Notes: generated by a model not told the origin, from the letters alone. Counted from the stretch's first letter, positions 46,337-58,735 are shown. The stretch is 64,000 nt of DNA from Dryomyza anilis (GCA_951804985.1 OX638132.1:19759529-19823528); one strand, 5' to 3'. Numbers and translations: made by a program.

Positions 46337-46508
46337 GTAAAGGGTTTTTCAACAAGGACGCTACAAAAGTAGAGCGACAGGGACAGCAAACGACGCCATA
46401 TTTCTTGCCGCTCTTTTGACATTTGTCTTCAGTAAGGTTTGCCATTTTATGATGGAAAGATATACGAATTCGAATTTAGGTAGTAAATTTTAATAATTTC
46501 GACTCGTT
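46337..46508 (+). mobile_element. Rearranged 5-prime end of the mariner family
   Basis: GTAAAGGGTTTTTCAACAAGGACGCTACAAAAG and the following about 100 bp match the reverse complement of 63230-63350. From about 46469 the next 40 bp match the same element in the opposite direction, so the fragment folds back on itself. Confidence 0.75.
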
Positions 46509-46778
46509 GTGGCACATTTGAATAAAATTTTACGTATTTTGTAGCTGAGGTCGCTCTGTGTATGAATATGAAAACGGTTTTCCAATATCCATTCATGTAA
46601 AGGTTTAATTGCCATTTGAAATGCAAGAAATTTTAAAAATTTATTCAAATATTCTTAAATAAAACTTGGATCTTTGAAATACAAACAAAAGCCGTAAACA
46701 CTGTTTTCAAAATTGTACTCAGAGATGTCTCAGCTGTGAGGAACTATTAGTCTTGCAAGTGTTCGTTCAAAAATTTAT

Positions 46779-47042
46779 ACACACAGAAAAATCAACTTTT
46801 GGCATGAGGTTGGAAGTTGAACAATTAATTCGCTTAAAACGAATTTTCTATGTTAACGGAACTGCCATATTCAGTTGGGGCTTGATATATTGGGCTATAT
46901 ACAATCCAAATAGTTCCAAAAATGTTCGAAATTGTTCTAAAGTTGTTCGAACTACTGTTCTAGGTTTGACTATGAGGACCGAATTAGCGTTTGAGAGAAC
47001 CGAATAAGTTGGTTGGCGCAACAATTCTTTATTCTGTGTGTA
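46779..47042. mobile_element. MITE family B copy
   Basis: ACACACAGAAAAATCAACTT at the left and TTCTTTATTCTGTGTGT at the right; about 264 bp. The best-preserved ends of the family in this window. An 84-codon frame inside is by chance. Confidence 0.7.
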
Positions 47043-48261
47043 TTTTTTTATAATATGAAAATATCATATGCACTTGCATTTCAAATGCAATCGAAAACCT
47101 TAATCGGAATGATCTAAAAAAACAGTTTTCGCATCAAAGCTCAGAATAATTCCTAGTCATAACATATACAAATTTTTTCGTTTTTTTTGTAAAACGTTCT
47201 AATAAACAGCTTTACAGAAGACAAAAAATCTATATCTTTAGAAATTTAAATATTTTTGTACTACCCAGCAAACATAACGATATCTTTTAACAATATCGAA
47301 ACGATTTCGCTAATGCCTAAATTGTCCTTTTCGATATGATACGAAAACGATAGGGTTTTCGATAAAAATGAACATATCTAGAATAATAACTTTCTTTTTT
47401 TTTGTTGACGTTATAGAGTTGATATTGAAATAGTTTTCAAATAGTTTAAATTTTATTTGTTCAGAGCACATTCGAATATTTATTATTATTTCATCGAATT
47501 CAATATTATCGTAAAATGGTTTGTAAGGTATTTTTAAATAACCTGAATTAGAATATTTGACTGTAAATTTCGTGTAACGCAGATTTGGTAGAGAAAACAG
47601 ACTTCCAATTCAAGATCAGCGACTTTTCTTTATTACTGTTCGTTTTCAAACCTAAAAGAATTTTTTTTGTTGCACTTTGCAATCATGTACTATTAATTTC
47701 TCCTATTTTCAAACAGTTTATTGTGAAAATTTCAAATATTTACAAACAAAAACACTAAATTTCAAAATGTTTTCCAAGCTAAACATTTTTAGACGAATTG
47801 GTTTTAGTTCAGACAAAAATTCAAATTTTAGCTTAATTCAATGCGCAGAAATACATAAAAAAATAGTAAATGTTAAAATATTTAGTGATTATGTGACAAT
47901 AAGAATTTTTAATTGTTTACTGGGAACATTTTAATTTTTAGTTAATATTTAAATTAATATTGAATATATTAATCGTTAGTGATAATTTCAATATTACACA
48001 GAGTATTTACGGCCCATATTTCATGCCAATATTTATGGCATGTCTATGCTGACAAAAACTATATGGGAAAATTACGTTATGACATTTTATTTAAAAATTT
48101 ATATATTGAACTCGCGGTTATTTTCGCTGTGAATTTAATAATTATAATTTTCACATTGTTTAATCTTACCTACACTACAAAACTTTCCTATTTAAAATTA
48201 TTTTTATTAATATTTTCTTCAAAATAACAAAGTCCTGGCATATTCAAAGAGTAATATTTTT

Positions 48262-48565
48262 AGAATTTATGTCAGCTTTTCTGCCATGCCTCAATGTTCG
48301 ACATTTCTGGCAAAACATATACTATAACAGACATATAGTGTCTCCACAAATCATTCACCATCAAAATGAACATTAACATTGTCATAAATTATGCCTAGTG
48401 CAGACCCCAAACCCTAGTACAAATGTTAGAATTTATGTTAATATTTCTGTCATACCATAATGTTCGACATTTCTGGCAAGACATGAATTATGACATGGTG
48501 TCTTCTCAAATCATTTTGATGGCAAAACATTAACATTGTCATAAATTATGGCTAGTGAAGACAGC
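48262..48565. repeat. Tandem duplication, about 160-bp unit
   Basis: Units at about 48262-48412 and 48428-48565 share AGAATTTATGT, TAATGTTCGACATTTCTGGCAA, AAATCATT and ACATTAACATTGTCATAAATTATG. Differences are scattered, so the duplication is not very recent. Confidence 0.7.
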
Positions 48566-48567
48566 AA

Positions 48568-48676
48568 ACAAATTTACCCTATTAGTTAAAAAATTACAAT
48601 GTCCAAATAATATTGGAAATATAAAAAATCGGGATATGACAAGACAATTATACAGTGTACAATTTCTATTAGGGTA
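48568..48676. mobile_element. Short MITE family C derivative
   Basis: AAATTTACCCTATTAGTT and CAATTTCTATTAGGGTA bound about 105 bp of AT-rich DNA. Confidence 0.35.
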
Positions 48677-48979
48677 TTAAGTGCAAATTGATTTTTTTTC
48701 TTTTTTATAATTGTTATATTAAATTATGAATATAATTTTTTAGTGAAAGTTTAAATTTTTAGTGATTATTTGTGAACATTATATTTTTAGTAAAAATTAG
48801 TAATTTAGACAAAATTTAATATTATATAAAATAATTTTTGTTAATTACATTTTTAGTGTATTTTGTTAAATTTTGGTTATGAATGTCTAATTTGATGTCT
48901 AATATGATACAAATAACGGCAAAGCAACGATTTAAAAAATTTTAAAAATATGATTAATGTTTAAAAAAAAAAAATTCTT

Positions 48980-49620
48980 TCGGTGTTGCTGTCTCTGTAG
49001 TGGGAGCTGCCAGCGACGCTTATGTTGACGTCAGCGTCGATGGCTGAAGGTTTGACTTCGTTTTCCCTTGGCATTTTATTAAACAACTCAAAAAAACAAA
49101 ATGCAGCAACAGTTGCTGCTTTGGTGTTGTTACCAAACCAAACCTCATCATCAGCAACATATGCAATTTTTGAGAGTTTGGCTCAAACTCAAAGTAATCA
49201 AAGCAATGTTTGTTTATTTTATTTTTTTTTCTGTTTTTTTTTTTGTGTGTTTATTGCTGTTGTCGCTGCTGCCTCTTCTGCCGCCGCTGTTACAGTTTCT
49301 TTTATTGCTGCAATTCACGTAATCTGTGCGCATGCGAGTGGCGCTGAAGACGGAGACGATGACTCAGAAAGACTGCGTCTGCCTGTCTGTCTCTTGGTAT
49401 TTCTATCCGTCTGTCTGCCTGCTAATGTGTGTGTCTGTCGCGTCGAGTGTCTTTCACTTAGCGAAACCTTTTGTTGCCTATTTTAAAGACCTTTATGTTG
49501 CTGTTGCTGTGTCTGCTGCTGTTGTTGCTGCAATGTTGCCAACAGCAACAGCACGCAAAGTTGCAAAAACTGGTTTCAGGCTAAAATCGTGATTTAATTT
49601 TTGAGCCAGAAATGGCTTTA
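48980..49620. promoter_or_regulatory. GC-richer patch with TGCTGT runs, leader or promoter candidate
   Basis: Stands out from the AT-rich background (CTGCCAGCGACGCTTATGTTG, GACGTCAGCG, ATGACTCAG, CTGTCGCGTCGAG). Read on the minus strand it is rich in CAACAGCAA and CAGACAGACA, as is common in long untranslated leaders of flies. Plus-strand frames of 154 and 88 codons are low-complexity Val/Ala/Phe/Cys/Leu runs and not convincing. Confidence 0.35.
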
Positions 49621-49885
49621 AACATATTGCACAGCAATGCGGTTCAGAAAAGGCAACAACAAGTTTTTACACAGCTCTAGGAATTTCCATCATTAATAAC
49701 TTTATTGAATTATTAAAGCGAAATATTAATAAGTTCTGAGTTTTGCAAAAGTTGGGTCCATTATAAGACAGTATGCAAAATAGTGCTATAAAAGTCACAT
49801 GCATCTCATCGTTTTTGATGTAAAAGTCAACAACTACATTTTAGAAATATCAGTAATGATGCCATTACAGGTTTTTATACCCTAC

Positions 49886-50476
49886 TACCCTAGTAGAAAT
49901 TTTAAAAGGACCATGCTCATGAACTGATCAGTTCATTATTTGAGATGGTCGGGCAATGAAGAGGCCCAAACGAGGAAACAAATCGGGCGCACGATGTTCT
50001 TGTAACGCAATGTCCCGACCATGTACTCACCTCAGGCCATGATCATGTTTTGATCGGTTAATGCCCTATATCATTATTTACCGCATCATTGCCTTGTCAA
50101 AGCCTGACAAAAAAAAAATGTATGCCTTATTAAATCCCTACAAATACCCAAAAAAAGGGTTTGTGTGATAAAATGATCGTTAAATGTAAATAAAAATATG
50201 TTCATAATAATAGTAAAATATTTCTGATATTTTCCCGTTTAATAATTTTTAGAGTTTGACTCATTAAATCCCGATCATTGCCTGATTGAAATTTCCTTGT
50301 GAGGAACAACAAATGTAGCTATGATCAGGCCCATCGACTCTTTAGATATTGTAAACCCTGCTATGGCGATCTTGGTAAGGGCATGAAAAGCCAATGATCA
50401 TGTTTGCTCTACCGGCTAACCCGACCAAAACCCGATCAGTTCCCGATGGTGCATCAGGCAAATTTCTACTAGGATA
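49886..50476. mobile_element. MITE family C copy, opposite direction
   Basis: TACCCTAGTAGAAATTTT to AAATTTCTACTAGGATA. Its right part is the reverse of 24842 onward (TGATGCACCATCGGGAACTGA on the other strand). An AT-rich stretch at 50110-50230 is extra relative to the 24.8-kb copy. Confidence 0.7.
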
Positions 50477-52052
50477 GCTGGACCAGTGCACAACGACAAT
50501 ATATTCTGTACAATTTTACGTTATATTCAGCGCACTGTTTTATTTGTTTTACCCTGTATCAAATTACCAAACAAGTATTGGGATTTTTTTTTTTTATTAA
50601 GTCGTTACTGACAAATATTCGTATTTAATTAATAGTTGAATTTGTATGCAGCGCTAAACAATGAATACTAAAAAATACGCGCAATTATTGTGATTAAAAA
50701 TTATTTTGTCATGTGAGAAACAAAAATAACACGTTATATAAACGTATACATGAACTGTGAGTACCATTTTGAATGGGTACTTTATTTGGTGAAATATAAC
50801 AAAATATATATTGAATTAGAAATATTAAAAATAATATTCTAAAAACTGTTAATATGGATTAATAAATTTTAGTCCGAATTTATTCCAACAACAGAATATG
50901 AAAAAATATCAAATTCACTCTTATTAAATGAGGGTCCCGATTAAAACTTTCCCAACTCATCAAGTGAAAATTGAGTGTGCTAAATCCTCTTGAATTATGC
51001 TAAAACCTCTTTAATCCGCACTCATATCATTACCCAAATTATGAAAAATATAAAATTTACTATTAATAAAAAAAGTTACTGTTAATTCTCCCAGACCATT
51101 CTTTTCCCCACAATTCTTTACCACACAATTCCTCACTGGACAATACATCACCGACAATTGCTCCTCGAGAGACTTCTACATCGGACAAAATTTTCCTCGA
51201 TTTCTTAAACAAACAAAATTAGAAATAACGATATTTTATGTTTAACGATAGGTACAAACTTTAATTCGCATTGAATTAAAATTTGTATAGTCTGAGGGAA
51301 AAAATGTCCGAGAAAGAATTATTTCGGGGAAAAATTGTCGTTGGAACAATGTGTTGCGGAATAATTACTGTTTCAGAAAAGATATATAAGTGGAAGAATT
51401 ACGCTGCTTCTATTACAAAATATTGAATTATATTTTATTAATATATTAATTTAAATTAATATGAAATTTAACACATGAAGACAACATTCTAGATTAAAAT
51501 AAATAACCAATTTAAATAATCTTCCAGAACTACATTAATTAATACATATTTTAATTAAGCGTTTCTAAATTTTAATTTTCCCATGGATTATTTATAAAAA
51601 AACGTGCTGGAATTTGCAGTACACTAATTTGTTTAGATGGTCAACTACTATATAAAACAACTACATTATAGGTATAGTGTAACGTGTTTTGTTTACCAAA
51701 ATTTCATCAGCCCAACAACAAACAATAATTGTTGGTAAAACCAAATAACAACAAAAGTTTCACAGTAAACTCAGTACTCAAGAGTTGGGGCAATAGCACC
51801 ACATAGATCGGTTGCATGGAGACCTTCAACAGGGACAAAACATACAAATTGTTGATTTATTAACAAACTAAATGAAAATTATATATGTATTTTATGGAAG
51901 TCCGAAATACGAAAATGTGGACAGTTCTGTGAAATGTGCGTGTGTTATACAATTAAATATGGGCTGGCAGATGCAAATCTAATAAAATAGCGAATAATAA
52001 CAATTCGGAGCATTTTTCTATACAGTATTGCATAAGTTTAATTGACTTCTAC
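50477..52052. other. AT-rich desert
   Basis: No gene or clear repeat. 51080-51190 has several short ACAATTCCTCAC / ACAATTGCTCC-like units. Confidence 0.35.
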
Positions 52053-52600
52053 TACCCTATGTAGTAGAAATTGACACAATACACCATCAGGAAATTATCG
52101 GGTTTTCTTCGGATTTTTAAAAGAATAAACATTAACTTGTGGACTTATTTATCATGTTCACCATAGTAGGCCGCGGTAGCTCAGTGGTTAGTGCGTTGGA
52201 CTGCGAGCCAAAAGGTCCCCGGTTCAAGCCTGGACTGGGGCTAACAACATCTTTTCATAGAAACATTTTTCTATACCGCGCTAACTTTCGGCAGTAAATG
52301 GCAAACCTACGAGAGTAAAACATTGCCTATGAAAAGCTCTCACCCGCCGTTCGGATTCGGCAATTAACTGTAGGTCCCACCACTTTGAGTACAAATGTTA
52401 CACGCACAGCTCAAAATGGTGAGAGAGCTCGGCCTAAGTTCTAATAGGACTGTAGTGCCAAACTATTATTATTATATAGTAGGATTTACATTATCATAAC
52501 ATGTTATGGTCACGAACAGAACTACTTTAATTGATTCTCATAAGGATTTAACAATCGGGAAATGATTGAAATCTAATCAGACAAACCCTAAATGTACTTT
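52053..52600. mobile_element. MITE family C copy split by a SINE
   Basis: Begins TACCCTATGTAGTAGAAATT. Reads as family C to about 52168, is broken by the SINE, and resumes at AGGATTTACATTATCATAAC. The right end is decayed, so the limit is approximate. Confidence 0.6.
52169..52475 (+). mobile_element. tRNA-derived SINE, full copy
   Basis: The best-kept head in the window: GGCCGCGGTAGCTCAGTGGT with A box TAGCTCAGTGGTTAGTGCG and B box GGTTCAAGCCTGG. Tail (TTA)n. ATAGTAGG is repeated at 52163-52170 and 52476-52483 as the target-site duplication. Anticodon-stem bases TTGG/CCAA still pair; the anticodon identity (GCG or ACG, Arg-like) is uncertain. Confidence 0.93.
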
Positions 52601-53104
52601 TTATTGAACGGGACACTATCGATAGACTTTACAAATATTATGAAAATGTTTTTATAAATTATAAATACAAAATTCAAATGAAATCTATTGTTTATTATCT
52701 ATTTTAATATTTGTTATTATGCTAAATAATATTTATATTGCTAGTTCTTGTATTACGCTTACATGTCAAAAAGATTATTTGTCGGATATTGCCTTTATGT
52801 CCCGCCCATGTGACTTCACTTACCCTAAACGTTTTACAGTATAATTTGACTTTTCATATCAAAGATTGCATATTTAAAATTGTATCTCTTAATTTTAATT
52901 TTCGTATTCAATTGTTATGCATAATTTCAAAACGTTTCAAAATTGTCGGATCGTTAAATTCTTTACGATTTGAAGATCTGTTCAATCAAATGATGTTCAT
53001 GTGATTATAAACAAATGCTTCAATGCAGGTGGGCGAAGTTATTTTAGGCATATTTAGGCTATATACCAAAACTATAAACTTCTCATTTTTATACTCTCAC
53101 ATTT

Positions 53105-53433
53105 TTATACCCTACAGTAAGAATGAAAGGGTATATTCAGTTTGGTACGCCGTTTGTAACACCCAGAAGGAAGCATCTGCGGTATGTAAAAGTATATATA
53201 TTCTTGATCAGCATGACCTCCTGAGTCGAGCGATGTCCGTCGGCTCTGCTTACAGAAAAACTAGAAGAACTAGATCAATGAAACTCCTAATTTAGAAAAC
53301 TTTCATATCTACGCTGTACAAACAAGCAAATTGGCATGATTGGTCCATTGTGACCTGTGCACCGACTTCTTATGTTCAAATACCTCATAAAAATTTTAAA
53401 GTTTTACTTTATACGGACTTAAATGAACTTTTT

Positions 53434-53491
<58 letters not shown>

Positions 53492-53815
53492 ACTAAATGC
53501 TCAAATAATTTAAAATAATGTTTTCCGGAATTCCTGAAAAAATATCGTAATTCGATACACCTATCGATTTGTGCATATGTATATCAAATGCAAGGAAATT
53601 CTTCAGTTATTAAAAGTTTGTAGTTATTTTCAGAATTCGTGTACTCTGTTGATCTCTATGTACCACTTTAAATGGTAACCGAACACATTATCACATATTT
53701 GTAGGGTATTTATAGTAGGCTTAGACCGACTATAACTTTCATAATGCTTACTAACTTCATCACACCAACTATGAGAAGTTCTCTACTTCAAAATTGTCCA
53801 TGTGACCTAACCTTC
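53105..53815 (+). repeat. Dispersed repeat D, fullest copy
   Basis: Begins TTTTTATACCCTACAGTAAG, then TTTGTAACACCCAGAAGGAAGC, TATATATTCTTGATCAGC and GCGATGTCCGTC; ends TGTGACCTAACCTTCC. It contains the (TA)n array. Similar sequences are common in Drosophila introns as I remember them, but I do not assign a family. No protein. Confidence 0.75.
53436..53489. repeat. (TA)27 microsatellite
   Basis: About 54 bp of uninterrupted TA inside dispersed repeat D, at a position where the 9.8-kb copy has only a few TA units. Confidence 0.95.
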
Positions 53816-55110
53816 CTGACTGGTTTTTTTAATTTTATCTTTTTTTCTTATTTCGAAAATTAGTAGCTACTGAAAGAAGGTCCAGCTGTCAATTGTTAAT
53901 ATGTTTTCCCTGCGGCTGTTTTTTTTTTTATTTTTTATTTTTGTGTTTATAAGTCTGCAATCAACATTTTGCAAATAACTTTTGATGGGTTGAACAAAAG
54001 AGCCGATTACTCATCAAGTTTAATGTTGAGTTTAAGTACCTCATGTGCTTCAAAACGTTATACAGAATCGCACTTGAACTTGGTTGTCAACTTTGCCGAA
54101 TGCTGTTGAACTACTGTAGTAGGTGTTAATTGGAAATTGATCGTGGCGTCAGTTTTTTTTTTTAGGTAGAGGCAACGTCATTTTTTTGGCAAAAGATATG
54201 GTTTGCAAATAAGCGCCACTACAAATACAACGTGGGAATGTTGACAGTGCATTGACATTTATTTTTGGCAAATATATTTTTTATATGTTACCTATTGTTT
54301 GGCACCAAAATACGATCAAGTCATGAGGGCCTTATGTTAGATTCAATGAACCTATTCCTCGCCGGCAATAATCAAAAGTAAATATGTTAAAACATCTGAC
54401 ATCAACACAAGTCAATGGACTTGGGTTGAGGTATATTTGTTTAATTAAATAGAGTGAAATTCAATAATTTAGATTTAGTCAAGGTTTCCTAAATAATCTC
54501 TATATGAAGTATGTTATGTATAAAAATTTATATGTACTGTGATATTTTTAACATACGAATTTGAATTGCTTTTGTGATACCTATTTTATGCAACTTGATG
54601 TATATTACATTTATTTTTGAAGCCGGACAATTATGTTCCAACAATTTTTCTCTTCTGTGTTAGTGTTTCTCCGGATAATTCTTTCCGGACAATTCTTCTC
54701 TATGATTATTATATTATAACCCAATCTGCCATATCTCGAGGCCCTTAATTGCCTCGAAGTTTTCTCGAACTACCTTAGATAAAAAACGTTCCAACTCGTA
54801 GCTTTATCGCTTCTAATTTTTAAAATAGCTCGTATATTCAAATTTAAGAATAAAATACGAGATTTAAACATTTGTCAAATCGATATCGCAATTTATTCGA
54901 TGCAGTCTCAAATTTGATTATTTGGATATCGATTCTATTTCGTAAAAGATATCATACCTCTCATACACTGACAGAGTTTTATACTATTTATTTTTTTGAG
55001 GAATTATCCTAAGAAGAATTGTCTAAGAAATATCGCAGTAAAGAATTGTTTTTCTGTTTTTATTGAATATAGAATACATTTTACGAATTATGTATAAAGT
55101 TTTTATAATT

Positions 55111-55802
55111 TTAAAATTAACCAAATATCGTCGTTGTAGAACGAAAAGTCACCAAATACATTTTTATGAAAAACTTAAAATTCGAGTTTGTTGATTAATA
55201 TTATAAAAAGTAATTGATGCATTTTTAAAGTTGAAATATCAATGGATAGATTTACATTTTCTTATCATGTGGTAAAAAAACTGAGATCGATTAAAAATGT
55301 ACAGATGGCCAAAACGCAGCCCATCACCTGCCATTTTTACGCGTTTTTCAACATATATTGCTCCGAAAACATATGAAATCAAATACTTTTAATATTTTTT
55401 ATAAAAGTATCTAAAAGTACACTTTTGTGGTAAGATTTTCTATGTATAAAAAATGTTTGTATGCCTTGTTATTTAAGAGTTATGAACGTTTAAATTTATT
55501 TGCTACGTTTCATGTAACGTAGTAAACAATTTTAAACGTTCATAACTCCTAAATAATAGGGCATACAAAAAAAAATTTATATACATAGAAAATCTTACCA
55601 CAAAAGTGTACATTTTTCAACATACATTGCTCCGAAAACAAGGTATCTCGTAGCAATATATGTTGAAAAATGCGTAAAAATGGCAGGTGATAGGCTGCGT
55701 TTGGGCCAGATATATAATGATTTTTGTAAATCAATATTTGGCATTTTGAAATTATATTTGGTGACTTTTAGTTCTACAACGACGATATTTTAACTTTAAA
55801 AC
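55111..55802. mobile_element. Large foldback element
   Basis: Outer arms 55111-55160 and 55754-55802 (AAAGTCACCAAATAC against its complement, ATCGTCGTTGTAGAAC against GTTCTACAACGACGAT). Inner arms 55307-55370 with 55650-55708 and 55412-55495 with 55531-55617. Centre near 55513 at CTACGTTTCATGTAACGTAG. Nearly the whole 690 bp can fold on itself. No ORF. Confidence 0.8.
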
Positions 55803-57990
55803 ATATAATATTTTTAACATTGAATCATATATCATTTAAATTGCATCTACTGCAGTGCAGTTTTCCGACTTATCTTTAGAATATATAACGTTATAATTCA
55901 ATTTCGGTGTAGTTGTTACCGTAAGATTTTACTTATCTATGTAAATGGTATAATTCTTGCTTTGAATTTTTATTTAACTGACATCAAGTCTCTTGAACAA
56001 AACCAAAAATGAGGCACTCACAAACATGTTTCCATGAATGCAAATAATACAAAAACGACATCAAGACTCAAAACAACTTAATTGAGTGAACGAAATTGAA
56101 GTTAAACACTTTAACTGATTTAATTCAATTGAAATGACAAAAGATACAAGTGGCGATCGTACTATAAAAGGAATTCGTTACGTAAATAACTCTGAAAAAG
56201 TGGAGGCTGCCTTGTAGCATAAATTCAAACAGACCATATTTTCAACAAGAACAACAAAAAACACTTAATTGAACTGCATCTATATACTGCCAAGTGAGAT
56301 TTCCCAATAATTGTTTCGGCAAGATAATCAGCAAAATTGCAAATGAGAATTTTTGTATACAGAATCAGGCCAATGACCAAAATATGCAAAAAAAAGAATA
56401 CTTAATGACAAAAATGACCGCAAAACCAGAAGTTATCGTAACCCAAAAGCCACAAAAAAAATCATAGGTCGGGGCGGTAGGTCACAGAGAGCAACAACAG
56501 TGAATAATGGAATGAAAAAGAATAGCAACAAGTTGAAGTGCTCAGATTACACTAAGAATGAAGTAGGGTGTTTTCACTCATGAGTAACGCTCAATACCGA
56601 TGCAGAAGTTGGGCTCAAAAGCAAAATATACAATAATACAAAGTACGAAGAGGAGAGTAAAAATTAAAAACTTGTTTACCTATTGCAACAACATTGACCC
56701 AGCTAAGTACCACAACAAATACTGGCATGAAAGCATGAAAGAGACAGACATAAAAACATAATTAAAAGCACTTAATAACAGAGGCACGTAGTGTAGTGAA
56801 ACAAAAAATAAGTAGCAACTTACAAATCTTTAATAACTTCAATTGTCAGGTATTATATTTTTGCGCATACTAATGATTTGATCGTTGATCGTGCCTATGT
56901 CTAAGCCATAGAATTTCTGAGAATTCAGCAGAGTTAGTTATGATGCATGAGTCAAGAAGTCAAAAGCATTAAATCATCGAGAACAGTACCCAATGTTCAA
57001 AATACATTTCACTCATCCGAACAACTTGAAGAAACAGACAGTGATCGAGCAAGCGTCTGTTTTTTGTTTATTTTTTTCTTTTGGTTACCTGTATTTTATT
57101 CCGGTTTTGCTTTTGTTGAAGGTGGCTTAAACTCATACTCATAGTTCAAAAAAACATGTCTTGAAAACAATACAAAATAAAAAAATTAAGACGTGAGTAA
57201 CGTGCAAAAAACACATATTTTAAGAACCAATGCATAATGGTTTTTATATGACTCTCGTATATTTACGATACTCTCCCAGACAGTTGAACAGTATCAAAAC
57301 ACTACCACAAACTACTACAACAACGAATAAAAAGATACCTGTAGGTGATTTCGCGATAATGATGACTCATGGTGAACTCGACAGAAACATGCATAACATA
57401 CAAAGGCAGGCTTAATATATTAACTATTACTATAGGTAGATTAAAGAATATATAGACGTATAATATGCAATTAGACAAAACACTTGATATTTGAGTTCTT
57501 TTTCTGTATGATCATTAAATAAATTTAGCTTAACAACGAGTCGAGATTTTTTTGTTTTTTGGGTAGGACCCGACTTGGTCAAGCAATATCGATTATTGTG
57601 GTTTGTCTATAATATCGATGTAGAACACGAAATATTTGACAAGTAAATATCTCTCTCAGAAATAATTTTCGAGTTCGTACGAGATTAAGAGAATTTTCCC
57701 CCTATATACACTGATGACCAGAAATATCACAGCACTAAATATCATGTTATTTGCGAATGATTTAGATCGTCTTTGAGAGAACAATCTTTTAAATATCCGT
57801 AAAATACGATAAATATTACTTGAAACCATCTTTCAAATTTACTTTGAACTCTGAAAATAAATATTTTCTATCACGTGTTGATAATTTAAATCACAGGATA
57901 TTTTATTTTCACTTTTACCATTAAAATGTAATATTTAAGTTGGCATTTTTTTACACCATTTGATTTACTTAATTGTTGTGGATAAATCGA
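55803..57990. other. Purine-rich, non-repetitive stretch; nature unknown
   Basis: From about 55970 to 57420 the plus strand is A-rich with many short peptides: MTKDTSGDRTIKGIRYVNN (27 codons, 56134-56217), a 65-codon frame at 56947-57144 with a hydrophobic tail, and a 61-codon frame to 57415. None is recognised. It reads like untranslated RNA or an unannotated transcript rather than transposon DNA. Confidence 0.25.
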
Positions 57991-58025
57991 GTGTAAGGAA
58001 AAAGTACGCCATTTTTCTTTTTTAT

Positions 58026-58213
58026 GGTAGTCAAATGTCAAAATACCTCAAAAGTTTTGCTGCAAATGTCCAAAAACTCAGAATGTTAGCTATCAGTAAA
58101 CTGTAAATATCTCAATTTTCATTGCTGTTGTGGCAAATATCTCGTAACTATCTGCATATATGTCATATTTAAAAAATATTAATAGTTTTGCTACAACTTT
58201 ATTGAAACTTTGC
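58026..58213 (+). repeat. Duplicated 190-bp repeat, intact right flank
   Basis: Same as 61874-62065 with about one difference per dozen bases (TCATTGCTGTTGTGGCAAA, TTAATAGTTTTGCTACAACTTT). Here it continues directly into CCTTTCATAAATATCTTG, which in the other copy lies beyond the mariner. Confidence 0.75.
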
Positions 58214-58286
58214 CTTTCATAAATATCTTGATTTCTTAGTGTACGAATGAAATACCAATTAAGTCATTCTTGAGTTCTGTGAGAAC

Positions 58287-58394
58287 TCTCGTAGGTTTGC
58301 CATTTACTGCCGAGAGGTAGCGCGGTATAGAAAAATGTTTCTATGGGACCTTTCGACTCGCAGTCCAACGCACTAACCACTGAGCTACCGCGGC
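58287..58394 (-). mobile_element. SINE, truncated and internally deleted
   Basis: Keeps the head with A box (reverse of CACTGAGCTACCGCGG) and part of the body, but about 33 bp covering the B box are missing and the 3-prime half is gone. Without the B box it should not be transcribed by RNA polymerase III. Confidence 0.8.
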
Positions 58395-58404
58395 AACGTC
58401 CGTT

Positions 58405-58735
58405 TTTATACCCCGCACTAAAAGTGAAAGGTATATTTAATTTGGTCATTCCTTTGTAACACCCAAAAGGAGGCGTAGAATGGTATATATAATCTTAATC
58501 TGCGTCTGCTTCGGAGTCCATTTAGCGATGTCCGTCTGTCTGTTGGTCTGTCTATCCGTCTGTATATTAAAATTACGATTACAAGAATAATTAGAATAAT
58601 TTTACATGCACTCATTATGACATATTTATAGTCGAATCGGACTAACTATAACATTTAGAATCCTTGAAGTTATCAGAACACCTACTATCAAAATGTTCGT
58701 ACTTCAAAATTTCCTATTTGTACACAGAAAAAAGG
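58405..58735 (+). repeat. Dispersed repeat D, internally deleted copy
   Basis: TTTTTATACCCCGCACTAAAAG, TTTGTAACACCCAAAAGGAGGC, GCGATGTCCGTCTGTCTG, then the right part (TATTTATAGTCGAATCGG..CTTCAAAATTTCC). The middle 300 bp are absent. Confidence 0.65.

Noticed and set aside
49022..49592. Plus-strand ORFs of 154, 88 and 73 codons
   Set aside because: Runs of Val, Ala, Phe, Cys and Leu from TGCTGT repeats. No domain and no splice support.
52169..52260. Genuine tRNA gene at the SINE head
   Set aside because: The cloverleaf is imperfect, the same head recurs with the same 220-bp body and TTA tail, and target-site duplications flank the whole unit.
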